The notes beneath the pieces are model-generated. The model saw only the letters and a list, made by a program, of their open reading frames with translations, did no database searches and was not told the DNA's origin. Position numbers and translations under genes: made by a program. 15,457 nt of DNA, taken from contig CAJBKH010000115.1 of assembly GCA_903953615.1 (NCBI GenBank), forward strand, positions 1-15,457. The letters run 5' to 3'. The DNA is from an uncultured Bacteroidota bacterium. Lineage in GTDB: Bacteria > Bacteroidota > Bacteroidia > NS11-12g > UBA955. Position 1 is the stretch's first letter. Each line of letters opens with the position of its first letter. Positions 1 through 7,008 of the stretch are shown in pieces.

Positions 1-866
1 CTATTTAACTGAAGGCTGTAATCTTCTGCATTGGTGGTAATTCCTTCGAACACAAAACCAGAACAGTACAAATAGTTATTTGCAATTTTTTGCAATGGCT
101 CTAAAGTATCAAATTTTATTTCGGTACGGTAAAGCGATTTTAATTCAATTTCTAACGCTTTACAAGCCTCGAGCATGAATGTAACGATTGATTTAATGCT
201 AGCCTCTGCTTGACGGCTTTCTTTGTTCCAATGGTGATAAAAGTAATGCTCTACATTAAGCAATGCGGCTGCATCACCATAAATTTTCCATAATTGATAA
301 TTGAACCACAAGATTAATTGTCGTTGTCCATTGAAACTAAAATTATTGAGCGTGTGCCATTCACAAAAACGAACCAAGGCCGTTTCTAAATCATTGCTTG
401 CTTTGGATGGTGTTAATTGCCATTGCGAAAACAATTTAACCAATTGCGCTGGACATTTTTGTTTGCTAACTACTGGGGTTGAGAAAAGATCAAAAGTATT
501 TACCTCCTCGGCTTTCTCTGCCAAAAGATTTTCGTAAACAGAAACATTGGTGTTCAAAGTTTTTAACTCTGCAAAATGATTCACCGTTTCTAAATACTGC
601 TCGGTTTCTTTTTTTAATAAAATGTTTCTGCTTTGTTTTGAATCAAAATATTCTTGCAACAACAATACATCGATATTGGGATTTACAATACATGCATACC
701 AAGCAGCCTTTTCTTTCACAGATTTTTGAAGGCGCTTATTTTTAGTTAATTCACTAACTGGTAAATTTTTAAATACAACTGAGATGGCCGATAAAGCAGA
801 ATTTAATTCTTCAATCGCAGCGATGCCATTTTTATTTAATTCAATATGAGAGATTTCGTGGGACAT
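1..866 (-). CDS. Hypothetical cytoplasmic protein, 3' end outside window
   Basis: An open frame on the minus strand runs without a stop from an ATG at 866 to the left edge, giving 288 complete codons (protein begins MSHEISHIELNKNG). No signal peptide or membrane segment is visible, so it is probably cytoplasmic. It is mostly helical in appearance, with a Lys/Glu-rich first half and an aromatic-rich second half (residues about 150-220, including WFNYQLWKIYG and YFYHHWNKES). I do not recognise the family and see no catalytic motif. It lies downstream of hflX on the same strand but behind a likely hflX terminator and about 190 bases of intergenic DNA, so it is probably transcribed separately. 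A near match to the Bacteroidota -7 element (TACTTTG, one base short) sits about 12 bases before the ATG. The frame is well supported by its length and codon use; the function is unknown. Confidence 0.8.
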   Translation of the reverse strand, partial: MSHEISHIELNKNGIAAIEELNSALSAISVVFKNLPVSELTKNKRLQKSVKEKAAWYACIVNPNIDVLLLQEYFDSKQSRNILLKKETEQYLETVNHFAELKTLNTNVSVYENLLAEKAEEVNTFDLFSTPVVSKQKCPAQLVKLFSQWQLTPSKASNDLETALVRFCEWHTLNNFSFNGQRQLILWFNYQLWKIYGDAAALLNVEHYFYHHWNKESRQAEASIKSIVTFMLEACKALEIELKSLYRTEIKFDTLEPLQKIANNYLYCSGFVFEGITTNAEDYSLQLN

Positions 867-1024
867 TTTAACGAGTACAAAGTAAATCAATGTTTAATTG
901 AATAGATACTTTAAACATTAGTGGCACAGTGGCTTTATACACACTTAACAATTTAATTATAAATCAATAATTACGAAACCTTGATAGCACAAGGATTTAG
1001 GAGGTGTACACTATTTTAATCACC

Positions 1025-1049
1025 AAAAAAAAACAGCGGAAAACCCACT
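1025..1049 (-). terminator. Rho-independent terminator of hflX
   Basis: Read on the minus strand, six bases after the hflX stop codon, AGTGG-GTTTT-CCGCT forms a 5-bp stem (one G-U pair) with a 5-base loop. It is followed by G and nine consecutive T. The stem is short but the U tract is long and well placed. Confidence 0.6.
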
Positions 1050-1055
1050 TAGAAA

Positions 1056-2201
1056 TTACTGAATAAATTGCAAGATTTGACGCTTTAATTGGTCGATATT
1101 TGTTTTTTGTGTTGCAGAAATAAACACAACTGGCGCATGTTCCTTACTTATCCAACTGTTCTCAAATTCAGTTAGGTCAGTTTCTGGATTCGCTTTCAAG
1201 TATTCATCGACCTTATTAAATACTAATAAAACTGGTTTCTCTTTAATGCCAATTTCAAATAGTGTTTTCTTTACAAGCTCTAACTGACTTTCAAATTCAG
1301 GATGCGAAATATCTACAACATGTAACAGCAAATCGGCCTCTGTAGCTTCGGCTAATGTACTTTTAAAACTCTCTATGAGGAGGGTTGGTAATTTGCGAAT
1401 GAAACCAACCGTATCACTCAGAAGTAAAGGCACAAATACACCTGGTTCATCAGGGTCTTCGAACACCACCTTTCTAACCGTTGAATCGAGTGTTGCGAAT
1501 AATTTATTTTCAGCCAAAATACCTGCATTGCTTAATAGATTCATGATGGTACTTTTACCTACGTTGGTATAGCCAACTAATGCTACACGCTTCTTGTCTG
1601 TGCGACTTTGGCGCTGTACTTTGTTCTGTTTTTCGATAAGCTCTAAACGTTCTTGCATTTTAGTAATGTTCGAACGAATCACACGTCTATCAGTTTCAAT
1701 TTCTGTTTCACCCGGACCTTTCATACCAATACCGCCTTTTTGCTTTGATAAGTGGGTCCACATATTGGTTAAGCGCGGCAACAAATATTGGTTTTGGGCC
1801 AACTCAACTTGCGTTTTAGCCTGGGCCGTTTTTGCATTTTTCGAAAAAATATCAAGAATCAACATGCTGCGATCTAATATTTTTACCTCTTTAAAATGCT
1901 TTTCTAAGTTGCGAATTTGCGAAGGACTTAATTCATCATCAAACACCACCATATCGGCTTCTTGTATATTCACCAAGGCAACCAATTCTTCAAGTTTACC
2001 TTCGCCTAAAAAAGTACGCGGATTTGGATAATCTAAACTTTGGGTAATTCTGCCGTGTGTTGTGGCGCCCGCAGTATGCACTAGCGACTCAAGTTCATCG
2101 AGGTATTCCTTTACTTTTTCCTTGCGCTCGTGCTTATATTGTATGCCTACCAAAACTGCTTTTTCAGTTTTTACTGCATTATAAAAATAGTCGGGTTTCA
2201 A
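1056..2201 (-). CDS. hflX: GTPase HflX
   Basis: HflX is a conserved GTPase that binds the 50S/70S ribosome and helps split or rescue stalled ribosomes, notably under heat stress. The 381-residue protein has the HflX N-terminal domain (about 13-120), the family signature GPGETEIETDRR in the linker (162-173), and a G domain with P-loop GYTNVGKST (210-218), G3 DTVGF (263-267), G4 NKVD (329-332) and G5 SAT (362-364). Length is normal for the phylum. The start codon is TTG at 2201: an in-frame TAA lies four codons upstream, the first internal Met is residue 84, and the conserved 'EKAVLVG' begins at residue 13, so no ATG start fits. A TAnnTTTG promoter lies upstream, facing the divergent 490-residue protein gene. 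Identification is secure; the role is taken from the family. Confidence 0.96.
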   Translation of the reverse strand: MKPDYFYNAVKTEKAVLVGIQYKHERKEKVKEYLDELESLVHTAGATTHGRITQSLDYPNPRTFLGEGKLEELVALVNIQEADMVVFDDELSPSQIRNLEKHFKEVKILDRSMLILDIFSKNAKTAQAKTQVELAQNQYLLPRLTNMWTHLSKQKGGIGMKGPGETEIETDRRVIRSNITKMQERLELIEKQNKVQRQSRTDKKRVALVGYTNVGKSTIMNLLSNAGILAENKLFATLDSTVRKVVFEDPDEPGVFVPLLLSDTVGFIRKLPTLLIESFKSTLAEATEADLLLHVVDISHPEFESQLELVKKTLFEIGIKEKPVLLVFNKVDEYLKANPETDLTEFENSWISKEHAPVVFISATQKTNIDQLKRQILQFIQ

Positions 2202-2239
2202 TGCTTTTAATTATTTGGAGAATTGTTGAAAATTTTGTG

Positions 2240-2271
2240 TTTGTAAAACACTAGCAAACATACTAATTTAG
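2240..2271 (+). promoter_or_regulatory. Candidate promoter for the 490-residue protein gene
   Basis: TTTG (2240-2243) is followed after 20 bases by TAATTTAG (2264-2271), one mismatch from the Bacteroidota -7 consensus TAnnTTTG. The expected leader before the ATG at 2294 is about 15 bases. The element is interlocked with the hflX promoter on the other strand. Confidence 0.4.
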
Positions 2272-2284
2272 CCATGTATTTCAA
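2255..2284 (-). promoter_or_regulatory. Candidate Bacteroidota promoter for hflX
   Basis: On the minus strand TATGTTTG (2262-2255) matches the -7 consensus TAnnTTTG exactly, and TTG (2284-2282) stands 19 bases upstream in the -33 position. Transcription would begin roughly 45 bases before the TTG start codon of hflX. It overlaps the candidate promoter of the divergent gene. Inferred from consensus only. Confidence 0.5.
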
Positions 2285-2293
2285 CGCAAATTC

Positions 2294-3766
2294 ATGTTTA
2301 AAATTAAGCCATTTCTTTTTTCAGTGTACACCCTATGCTTTGTATTGGTATTACTGACATGCAATGGACTTAATGCCCAACAAATAATATGGGCGCAACT
2401 GAATAATATTGACAAAAAAACAGATTTCACTAAAGTTATCGGTCAAAATAAACATGGTGTTTACGTTTTAAAACATAAAAACAGCACTTTTAGAAAGTAT
2501 TTTATCATTGAAAGGTTTGATAAACGCATGAATTTAATGCGCAGTAAAATCATTAAAATACCTAATGCAGAGCTTCAGAAAATTGTTGTTCTCGAAAATG
2601 ACATTGTTTTTTTTACCAAGGTATTTGACAAGGGTTACACGAGTTCTTTACATGTGCAACACTTAGATACCAATTTAAACATCGATGTCCCCACAGTGCT
2701 TGCTGCTGAATGTGATTTGCCCAATGCAAATGCTGATTTTAAAATTGAATACAGCGAAAACAGAAAACAATTTTTGGCTTGGTATTTAACCGAGCGAAAT
2801 AACACTTATGAAATTACCCTTTGCGCGCTCGATAATTTCAAAAAAGGAACAAGCAAAAAAATTGAAATTGCCAAAGGTGCTTTTGATATCGATTTTGTAA
2901 AGGCATCAATTGATATAAAAGGTAATTTCTATTGTATTTACACAGAATCAAAAAATTCTAAAGCTAATAAAGCAACGGATTTTCAAACCCATTTATTATG
3001 TGTTAATTTAAACGATGGTATGGTTAAAACCTTATCAATACACAACCCTGAGGATTACATCACTTACGCTGACTTGTGTTATAATTCATCTCAAAATACC
3101 ATGATTGCCTCCGGTTTTTATGGCAAAAATTTGGATGATGAAGTAGCAGGTTATTTTAGCATTCAAATAGCTCCCAATGGTTTTGAATTCATAACCAATG
3201 TTCAGCATCCTATCAACCGAAAAACAGTATCAGAAGTTATTGGCATTAAAGCAGAAGCACGTGGAGATAATTTAAGTAAATTTAAAATTAGAAAAACCAT
3301 TCCTAAAACAGATGGCGGACAAATAATTATTGCCGAAAGAAGTTTTGTGACCAATCAAAGTGATGTGTTTTATGTGAACGGCATTGCACAAACAAGTTAC
3401 TCTAAAATCTTCAACAACGATGAAGTACTCATCCTTTCGATAGACAGCACGGGTGAATTGCTATGGGATGAAATACTTTTTAAGAACCAACTATCCACCA
3501 ATGATGGTGGTTATAACAATGGTATTGTCATCATGGTGAATGAAGACAATTTCAATATTATTTACAATGATAAACTGAATGCCAACGCAGATGTCATTCA
3601 AGTGACCTTTAACGAAAAAGGAGAAAGATCTAAGAAAATATTAATTAACAGCGACCAATACTACGCCTTGGTAATTCCTGCAGAATACAACCAAGTAACT
3701 TCGAACAGCGCTGTGTTGCCAATTAATCAGAACCGCGACTATACCTATATCAAACTACTCTATTGA
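2294..3766 (+). CDS. Hypothetical exported protein, possibly beta-propeller-like
   Basis: The 490-residue protein begins with a basic and hydrophobic signal sequence (about 1-28) ending NGLNAQ, a common signal peptidase I site in Bacteroidota. A 'LLTC' at 20-23 resembles a lipobox but has Thr before Cys, so a soluble periplasmic or secreted protein is more likely. The mature part is rich in short beta-strand-like segments such as 'ELLWDEILF', 'FNIIYND' and 'VIQVTFNEKGE', which suggests a beta-propeller-type fold; no repeat is clear enough to be sure. No catalytic motif or C-terminal sorting domain is visible. Its TGA stop overlaps the TTG start of the next gene, a membrane protein, so the two are probably translated together and may act at the envelope. 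Function unknown. Confidence 0.85.
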   Translation: MFKIKPFLFSVYTLCFVLVLLTCNGLNAQQIIWAQLNNIDKKTDFTKVIGQNKHGVYVLKHKNSTFRKYFIIERFDKRMNLMRSKIIKIPNAELQKIVVLENDIVFFTKVFDKGYTSSLHVQHLDTNLNIDVPTVLAAECDLPNANADFKIEYSENRKQFLAWYLTERNNTYEITLCALDNFKKGTSKKIEIAKGAFDIDFVKASIDIKGNFYCIYTESKNSKANKATDFQTHLLCVNLNDGMVKTLSIHNPEDYITYADLCYNSSQNTMIASGFYGKNLDDEVAGYFSIQIAPNGFEFITNVQHPINRKTVSEVIGIKAEARGDNLSKFKIRKTIPKTDGGQIIIAERSFVTNQSDVFYVNGIAQTSYSKIFNNDEVLILSIDSTGELLWDEILFKNQLSTNDGGYNNGIVIMVNEDNFNIIYNDKLNANADVIQVTFNEKGERSKKILINSDQYYALVIPAEYNQVTSNSAVLPINQNRDYTYIKLLY

Positions 3767-4740
3767 TCAGATTATTCACCAATACCTTTAACCAAACCAT
3801 TTTTGGTCTTATCTTGTTTACGGTCTTAATCAGAAGTTTTGGCTACTTCACGCCCTATGTCAATACAACACAAACAGTTGGCATTAGTTATTTATCGTAC
3901 TTCTTTAACATACTGAATAGCACACCAAATAAGAGTTTTATTCTTTCCTCATTAATGGTATTACTTTCGGCATTGGCACTAAACAATGTGTGCATTAAAC
4001 ACGAACTTGTATTTATTCCCTCCTTCCTACCTGCCTATTTTTATGTGCTATTAAATAGTTTGTTTCCAGATCAGTTTTATGCTGGTCCTACTGTATTTGT
4101 AAACCTTTTTATTATACTTTCGATTGATGCGCTTTTAAATTTATACCGTTCTGAGCGACCAACGAATGCCATTTTTTTAGCATCTGTATTGGCCGGTGTT
4201 AGTGCATTGCTTAATATCTCCTACCTCGCCTTTTTTATTTTTGTAATTATCGGACTTAATGTTTTTCGTCCTTTCAATTTTAGGGAGAATATTGCGGCTT
4301 TAATTGGCTTTTTAATCCCCATTTACATGGGCACTGTTATCAATTATTTAATCAACAATACATTCCTACCTGGGCATATTTTTTTCCCTGATTATGGCAA
4401 TATCAATATGCAAGGATGGGCTGTTCAATCGGCACTACCTGCAGTTTTCGTGGTAGGTATTTTTGCCATTCTAAGAATGTATAAGAATTATTTCAGGAAC
4501 ACCACTAAATCGAAAAGAGCCATTCAAATGTTGATGATTTTAAGTGTCATTTCCTTGGCATTAGTGGTTACAGGAAAACAAAATCCAAGGCAAGAGTTTA
4601 CTTTTTTAAGCATTCCTCTGTCCATTTACTTTGCTTTTTATTTTAGCAATTACACTTTTAGCTGGCAGAAAGAGGTAATTAACCTTATTTTATTAATCAC
4701 GATTTTGTTCTTTCAATACCGCGTTTATTTAGGCTTATAA
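3763..4740 (+). CDS. DUF6427-like multi-spanning membrane protein
   Basis: This 325-residue protein is very hydrophobic, with about nine likely membrane helices (for example 13-26, 60-74, 84-100, 112-127, 135-167, 178-197, 226-240, 255-270, 303-320). The segment FRPFNFRE (168-175) followed by a hydrophobic 'IGFLIPIYMG' resembles the centre of the Bacteroidota family DUF6427 as I remember it; no function is established for that family. The start is TTG at 3763, overlapping the upstream TGA (TTGA). The frame has no ATG before the fourth predicted helix region (next Met is residue 65), so TTG is the credible start. The 3' end overlaps the convergent glutathione peroxidase gene by six bases. Membrane location is clear; family assignment is from memory of the motif. 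Confidence 0.85.
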   Translation: MIRLFTNTFNQTIFGLILFTVLIRSFGYFTPYVNTTQTVGISYLSYFFNILNSTPNKSFILSSLMVLLSALALNNVCIKHELVFIPSFLPAYFYVLLNSLFPDQFYAGPTVFVNLFIILSIDALLNLYRSERPTNAIFLASVLAGVSALLNISYLAFFIFVIIGLNVFRPFNFRENIAALIGFLIPIYMGTVINYLINNTFLPGHIFFPDYGNINMQGWAVQSALPAVFVVGIFAILRMYKNYFRNTTKSKRAIQMLMILSVISLALVVTGKQNPRQEFTFLSIPLSIYFAFYFSNYTFSWQKEVINLILLITILFFQYRVYLGL

Positions 4741-4743
4741 GCC
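4732..4743. repeat. 12-bp perfect palindrome holding two convergent stop codons
   Basis: GGCTTATAAGCC equals its own reverse complement. Each strand reads Gly-Leu-stop through it, so the DUF6427-like protein and the glutathione peroxidase both end in Leu-Gly-Leu. There is no room for a separate terminator between them. Confidence 0.9.
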
Positions 4744-5316
4744 AAGTGCTTTCAAGAAATCAGCATCCATCGGTTTGGTCCCAGAACCAAAATAGTTCAA
4801 TAGTTTGCCATCAGGACTGATAATAAATTTATTGAAGTTCCATTTCACTTCAAAATCGCCAGCACCATTTTTACTTTTTTGTGTCAACCATTGGTAAAGC
4901 GGGTGTTGATTGCTGCCTTTCACATCAATTTTTTCGGTTAACTGAAAAGTAACACCAAAATTTTTCTGGCAGAAAGCACCAATTTCAGCAGCAGTACCGG
5001 GCTCTTGACCACCAAACTGATTGCAAGGACAGCCAATTACTACGATGTTTTGGTCTTTGTACTTTTCATGAAATGCTTGTAAGTCTTTGTATTGGGGCGT
5101 ATAACCACATTGACTTGCAGTATTAACGACTACAAGGTATTTGCCTTTATAATCAGATAAATTGAGTTTAGTAGTACCATCCAAAGCTTGAATGCTAATA
5201 TCGTAAACAGATGAATTCGGTTTTACTTGTTCTGCGTTTTCAACTTTTTTTGATTTGCCAACGAAACAAGAGGTAAGAAGTGTGAGTATGCCCATAAATG
5301 TGAAAATGTATTTCAT
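4735..5316 (-). CDS. Glutathione peroxidase-family lipoprotein
   Basis: This thiol peroxidase reduces hydrogen peroxide or lipid hydroperoxides. Non-animal members of the family usually use thioredoxin rather than glutathione. The 193-residue protein starts with a lipoprotein signal (LTSC, acylated Cys17), placing it on an envelope membrane. The peroxidatic Cys70 is in NTASQCGYT; the conserved NQFGGQEPG is at 99-107; the tetrad Trp/Asn are in KWNFNKF (W159, N160). Cys116 in FCQKNF is at the position of the resolving Cys of thioredoxin-dependent members. Oddly, the usual 'FPCNQF' reads CPCNQF, adding Cys96. The 3' end overlaps the convergent DUF6427-like gene, sharing a palindromic stop. Upstream is a TAnnTTTG match. 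Family assignment is secure; the reductant is inferred. Confidence 0.94.
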   Translation of the reverse strand: MKYIFTFMGILTLLTSCFVGKSKKVENAEQVKPNSSVYDISIQALDGTTKLNLSDYKGKYLVVVNTASQCGYTPQYKDLQAFHEKYKDQNIVVIGCPCNQFGGQEPGTAAEIGAFCQKNFGVTFQLTEKIDVKGSNQHPLYQWLTQKSKNGAGDFEVKWNFNKFIISPDGKLLNYFGSGTKPMDADFLKALGL

Positions 5317-5326
5317 AATATAGAAA

Positions 5327-5334
5327 CAAAAATA
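5327..5334 (-). promoter_or_regulatory. Candidate -7 element for glutathione peroxidase gene
   Basis: On the minus strand the 8-mer TATTTTTG matches TAnnTTTG exactly, ending 11 bases before the ATG at 5316. A TTG at 5359-5357 lies 22 bases upstream, slightly far for the -33 element, so the upstream half is uncertain. Confidence 0.45.
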
Positions 5335-5358
5335 AACTAATTGTGTTTTAACTATTCA

Positions 5359-5799
5359 ATGGAATACAACGAAGTTATTAAAATCGACCCACTAAAGAAA
5401 GATGCCATCTACCAAGGTGAGGATAAATTTTCGCCTATTCCACTCACGGTATCATCGCCTAAAATCAATCCGATTGATAAGCGTTTGGTGAAAGCCACTG
5501 CCTTTGAAACCATGCAGTACCAAGCCAATCAACAAATTGCCATGCTCAAGAAGCAAGCAGATTTGATTATGCAACAAGCCAAAGAGATTGAAGACCGTTT
5601 AATTATTTCTCAAAAAATTTACGAGGCCGATTTAAATTTCGAACCTGTCATAGGCACCACTTACCATGTTTATGAAAAAAGAGAAAAGGCTGTATTATCT
5701 TTAATTGCACCTAACGAATGGGGTAAAAAATTGCCTTACGACAAACATGTTTGTTCTGCAACCCTGCTGGCAGACAAGAGTTGGCAAGTGGTGAAATAA
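5359..5799 (+). CDS. DUF2452 (C1orf50-like) family protein
   Basis: The 146-residue protein matches the pattern of DUF2452, a family shared by Bacteroidota and eukaryotes (human C1orf50) with no established function. Visible parts are a proline-rich N-terminal segment, an amphipathic, probably coiled-coil helix rich in Gln/Lys/Glu (about 47-90), and the conserved C-terminal block with TYHVYEKREK (101-110), 'LSLIAPNEWG' (113-122) and a final Ser-Trp. No signal peptide is present, so it is probably cytoplasmic. The ATG at 5359 is preferred to an in-frame TTG at 5341, whose extra six residues are not family-like. It is divergent from the peroxidase gene with only 42 bases between them, and 18 bases upstream of a small lipoprotein gene that is probably in the same operon. 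Confidence 0.85.
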   Translation: MEYNEVIKIDPLKKDAIYQGEDKFSPIPLTVSSPKINPIDKRLVKATAFETMQYQANQQIAMLKKQADLIMQQAKEIEDRLIISQKIYEADLNFEPVIGTTYHVYEKREKAVLSLIAPNEWGKKLPYDKHVCSATLLADKSWQVVK

Positions 5800-5817
5800 T
5801 AATGTCCAAGCCAAATC

Positions 5818-6177
5818 ATGAAAATTAATTATTTACTTTTTTGCCTTATCTTGTTATTGGCAACAATGCCAGCATGCAACAACAACGACAAAGAATTATC
5901 GCAGATTGAAGCATGGGTTGTGAAAGCAGAAAACAAGTCAGATCAGTTAATCGATAAGGATTGGGTAACCATGTCAGAAGTCTTTCAAAAATCAGAAGAA
6001 AATTTAAAGGACCATGCTAACAATTATTCAGCGCTAGAAGTAAAACAATTTTACAATTTAAGAGTGCGCTATACCAACTGCTTAAAAACAAAGGAAGAAA
6101 AGGCGTACGATGAAAGGCTTGATGAATGGGCTAAAATCATTGAAGAAGCAGGGAATAGCCCTACAGACAGTCTTTAA
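5818..6177 (+). CDS. Small lipoprotein, unknown function
   Basis: The 119-residue protein has a lipoprotein signal ending TMPAC, giving acylated Cys20, followed by Asn-rich NNNDKE. The mature part is almost entirely charged and helical (Lys, Glu, Asp, with scattered Trp and Tyr) and may form a helical bundle. It contains one further Cys in 'RYTNCLKTKEEKAYDERLDE'. No catalytic motif is visible and I do not recognise the family. It starts 18 bases after the DUF2452 gene, suggesting one transcript, and is followed by an inverted repeat at 6212-6236. Envelope location follows from the lipobox; the role is unknown. Confidence 0.8.
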   Translation: MKINYLLFCLILLLATMPACNNNDKELSQIEAWVVKAENKSDQLIDKDWVTMSEVFQKSEENLKDHANNYSALEVKQFYNLRVRYTNCLKTKEEKAYDERLDEWAKIIEEAGNSPTDSL

Positions 6178-6211
6178 ACGAACTTATTCTATTCATTCAT
6201 ATAGCTCCTAA

Positions 6212-6236
6212 TTAAGCAGGCATCAATCCTGCTTAA
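6212..6236. terminator. Inverted repeat, possible transcription end
   Basis: TTAAGCAGG and CCTGCTTAA form a perfect 9-bp stem around a 7-base loop, 34 bases after the lipoprotein stop. The base following the stem is A-rich, not T-rich, on the plus strand, so it is not a classical terminator. Its place at the end of an operon is the main reason for the call. Confidence 0.4.
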
Positions 6237-6344
6237 AAAATAGACTGACCCACAATTAAATTTTAGTCTCTTATCTATCAAGTTGTTAAAAACTATTTTG
6301 CCTATAGAAACAATATCGCATGGCATGGAATGTATATACTATAA

Positions 6345-6893
6345 ATGAAGTGTATGAATAAATTTATTTTAGTCGTTTGCGTAATGACTGTTTCGATGGC
6401 AAAAGCACAAATAATAAGTGGTGGCTTGTTCAGAAATCAAATGCTAAATTCAAACATTGGCAATATTTCAAGTCAAGGTTTTGAAGTAAGCAATACACAT
6501 TATTTTTTTACTTTGAATGCTGGTATTGGGTTTGGCAAAACCGATAAAATAAAAATGAATACAACACAATTTGGCATTGATTTTACGCCCAACCGCTTTC
6601 ACCATGGGTATTATGGCCATAAATTTTCACCAAGTATTGGCTTTCAAGTGAATAGTAATAGGCTAGAAAAGTTATACGCCACCAATATTGAACTGCCACA
6701 AAACACCATTACAAAAAATACCAAATGCAATTTAAGTGTTGGTTTCAAGTATAGTCATAACCGCATCATAAGCTCTGCCAATTATTTGATTGGGAAACAA
6801 GAAAGCAGCTTAACTGTTAGGCTAGCCTATGTAATAGCGGTTACACACAAATGTTTGAAGAAACACATGGTGCCATTGGAGTTAGGGTTTTGA
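6345..6893 (+). CDS. Hypothetical exported protein, possible outer-membrane beta-barrel
   Basis: The 182-residue protein has a signal peptide (about 1-21, cleavage after AKA before Gln22). The mature part alternates polar and aromatic/hydrophobic residues in strand-like blocks, including HYFFTLNAGIGFG, 'KFSPSIGFQVNS', 'KCNLSVGFKYSH' and 'SSLTVRLAYVIAV'. It ends in Phe, as many outer-membrane barrel proteins do. This suggests a small beta-barrel of about eight strands, though no family is recognised. Two start codons are possible, ATG at 6345 and ATG at 6354; the second gives a more typical signal (MNKFILVV). It stands alone, with 167 bases before it and 115 after it. Function unknown. Confidence 0.75.
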   Translation: MKCMNKFILVVCVMTVSMAKAQIISGGLFRNQMLNSNIGNISSQGFEVSNTHYFFTLNAGIGFGKTDKIKMNTTQFGIDFTPNRFHHGYYGHKFSPSIGFQVNSNRLEKLYATNIELPQNTITKNTKCNLSVGFKYSHNRIISSANYLIGKQESSLTVRLAYVIAVTHKCLKKHMVPLELGF

Positions 6894-6957
6894 GTTAAAA
6901 AAACAAATAGGTTAAATTCAAATAGGCCTTAAAATTCAAATAATGAAAGTGAACACA

Positions 6958-6975
6958 TGAAAAAATATTTTTTCA
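6958..6975. repeat. 18-bp perfect AT-rich palindrome
   Basis: TGAAAAAATATTTTTTCA reads identically on both strands. It lies 64 bases after the putative barrel gene and 33 bases before the Cys-rich protein gene. It could be an operator for the downstream pair or a weak hairpin ending the upstream transcript; the sequence alone does not decide. Confidence 0.5.
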
Positions 6976-7008
6976 ATAAAAATCAAAAAAACAATCGTTA
7001 TTTACAAA

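Noticed and set aside
301..745. Plus-strand open frames opposite the left-edge gene
   Set aside because: They overlap a longer minus-strand frame with better codon use and show no protein-like features; the same applies to the opposite-strand frames inside hflX, feoB, the M1 peptidase and the glycosyltransferases.
979..994. Inverted repeat CCTTG-6-CAAGG downstream of hflX as its terminator
   Set aside because: It has no U tract on either strand, while a better hairpin with nine T lies at 1025-1049, right after the hflX stop.
5341..5358. TTG start six codons upstream for the DUF2452 gene
   Set aside because: A good ATG follows at 5359 and the added residues match nothing in the family.
6914..6942. 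Direct repeat AAATTCAAATA, two copies 18 bases apart
   Set aside because: Low-complexity AT-rich sequence without symmetry or position relative to a clear promoter; insufficient for a regulatory call.
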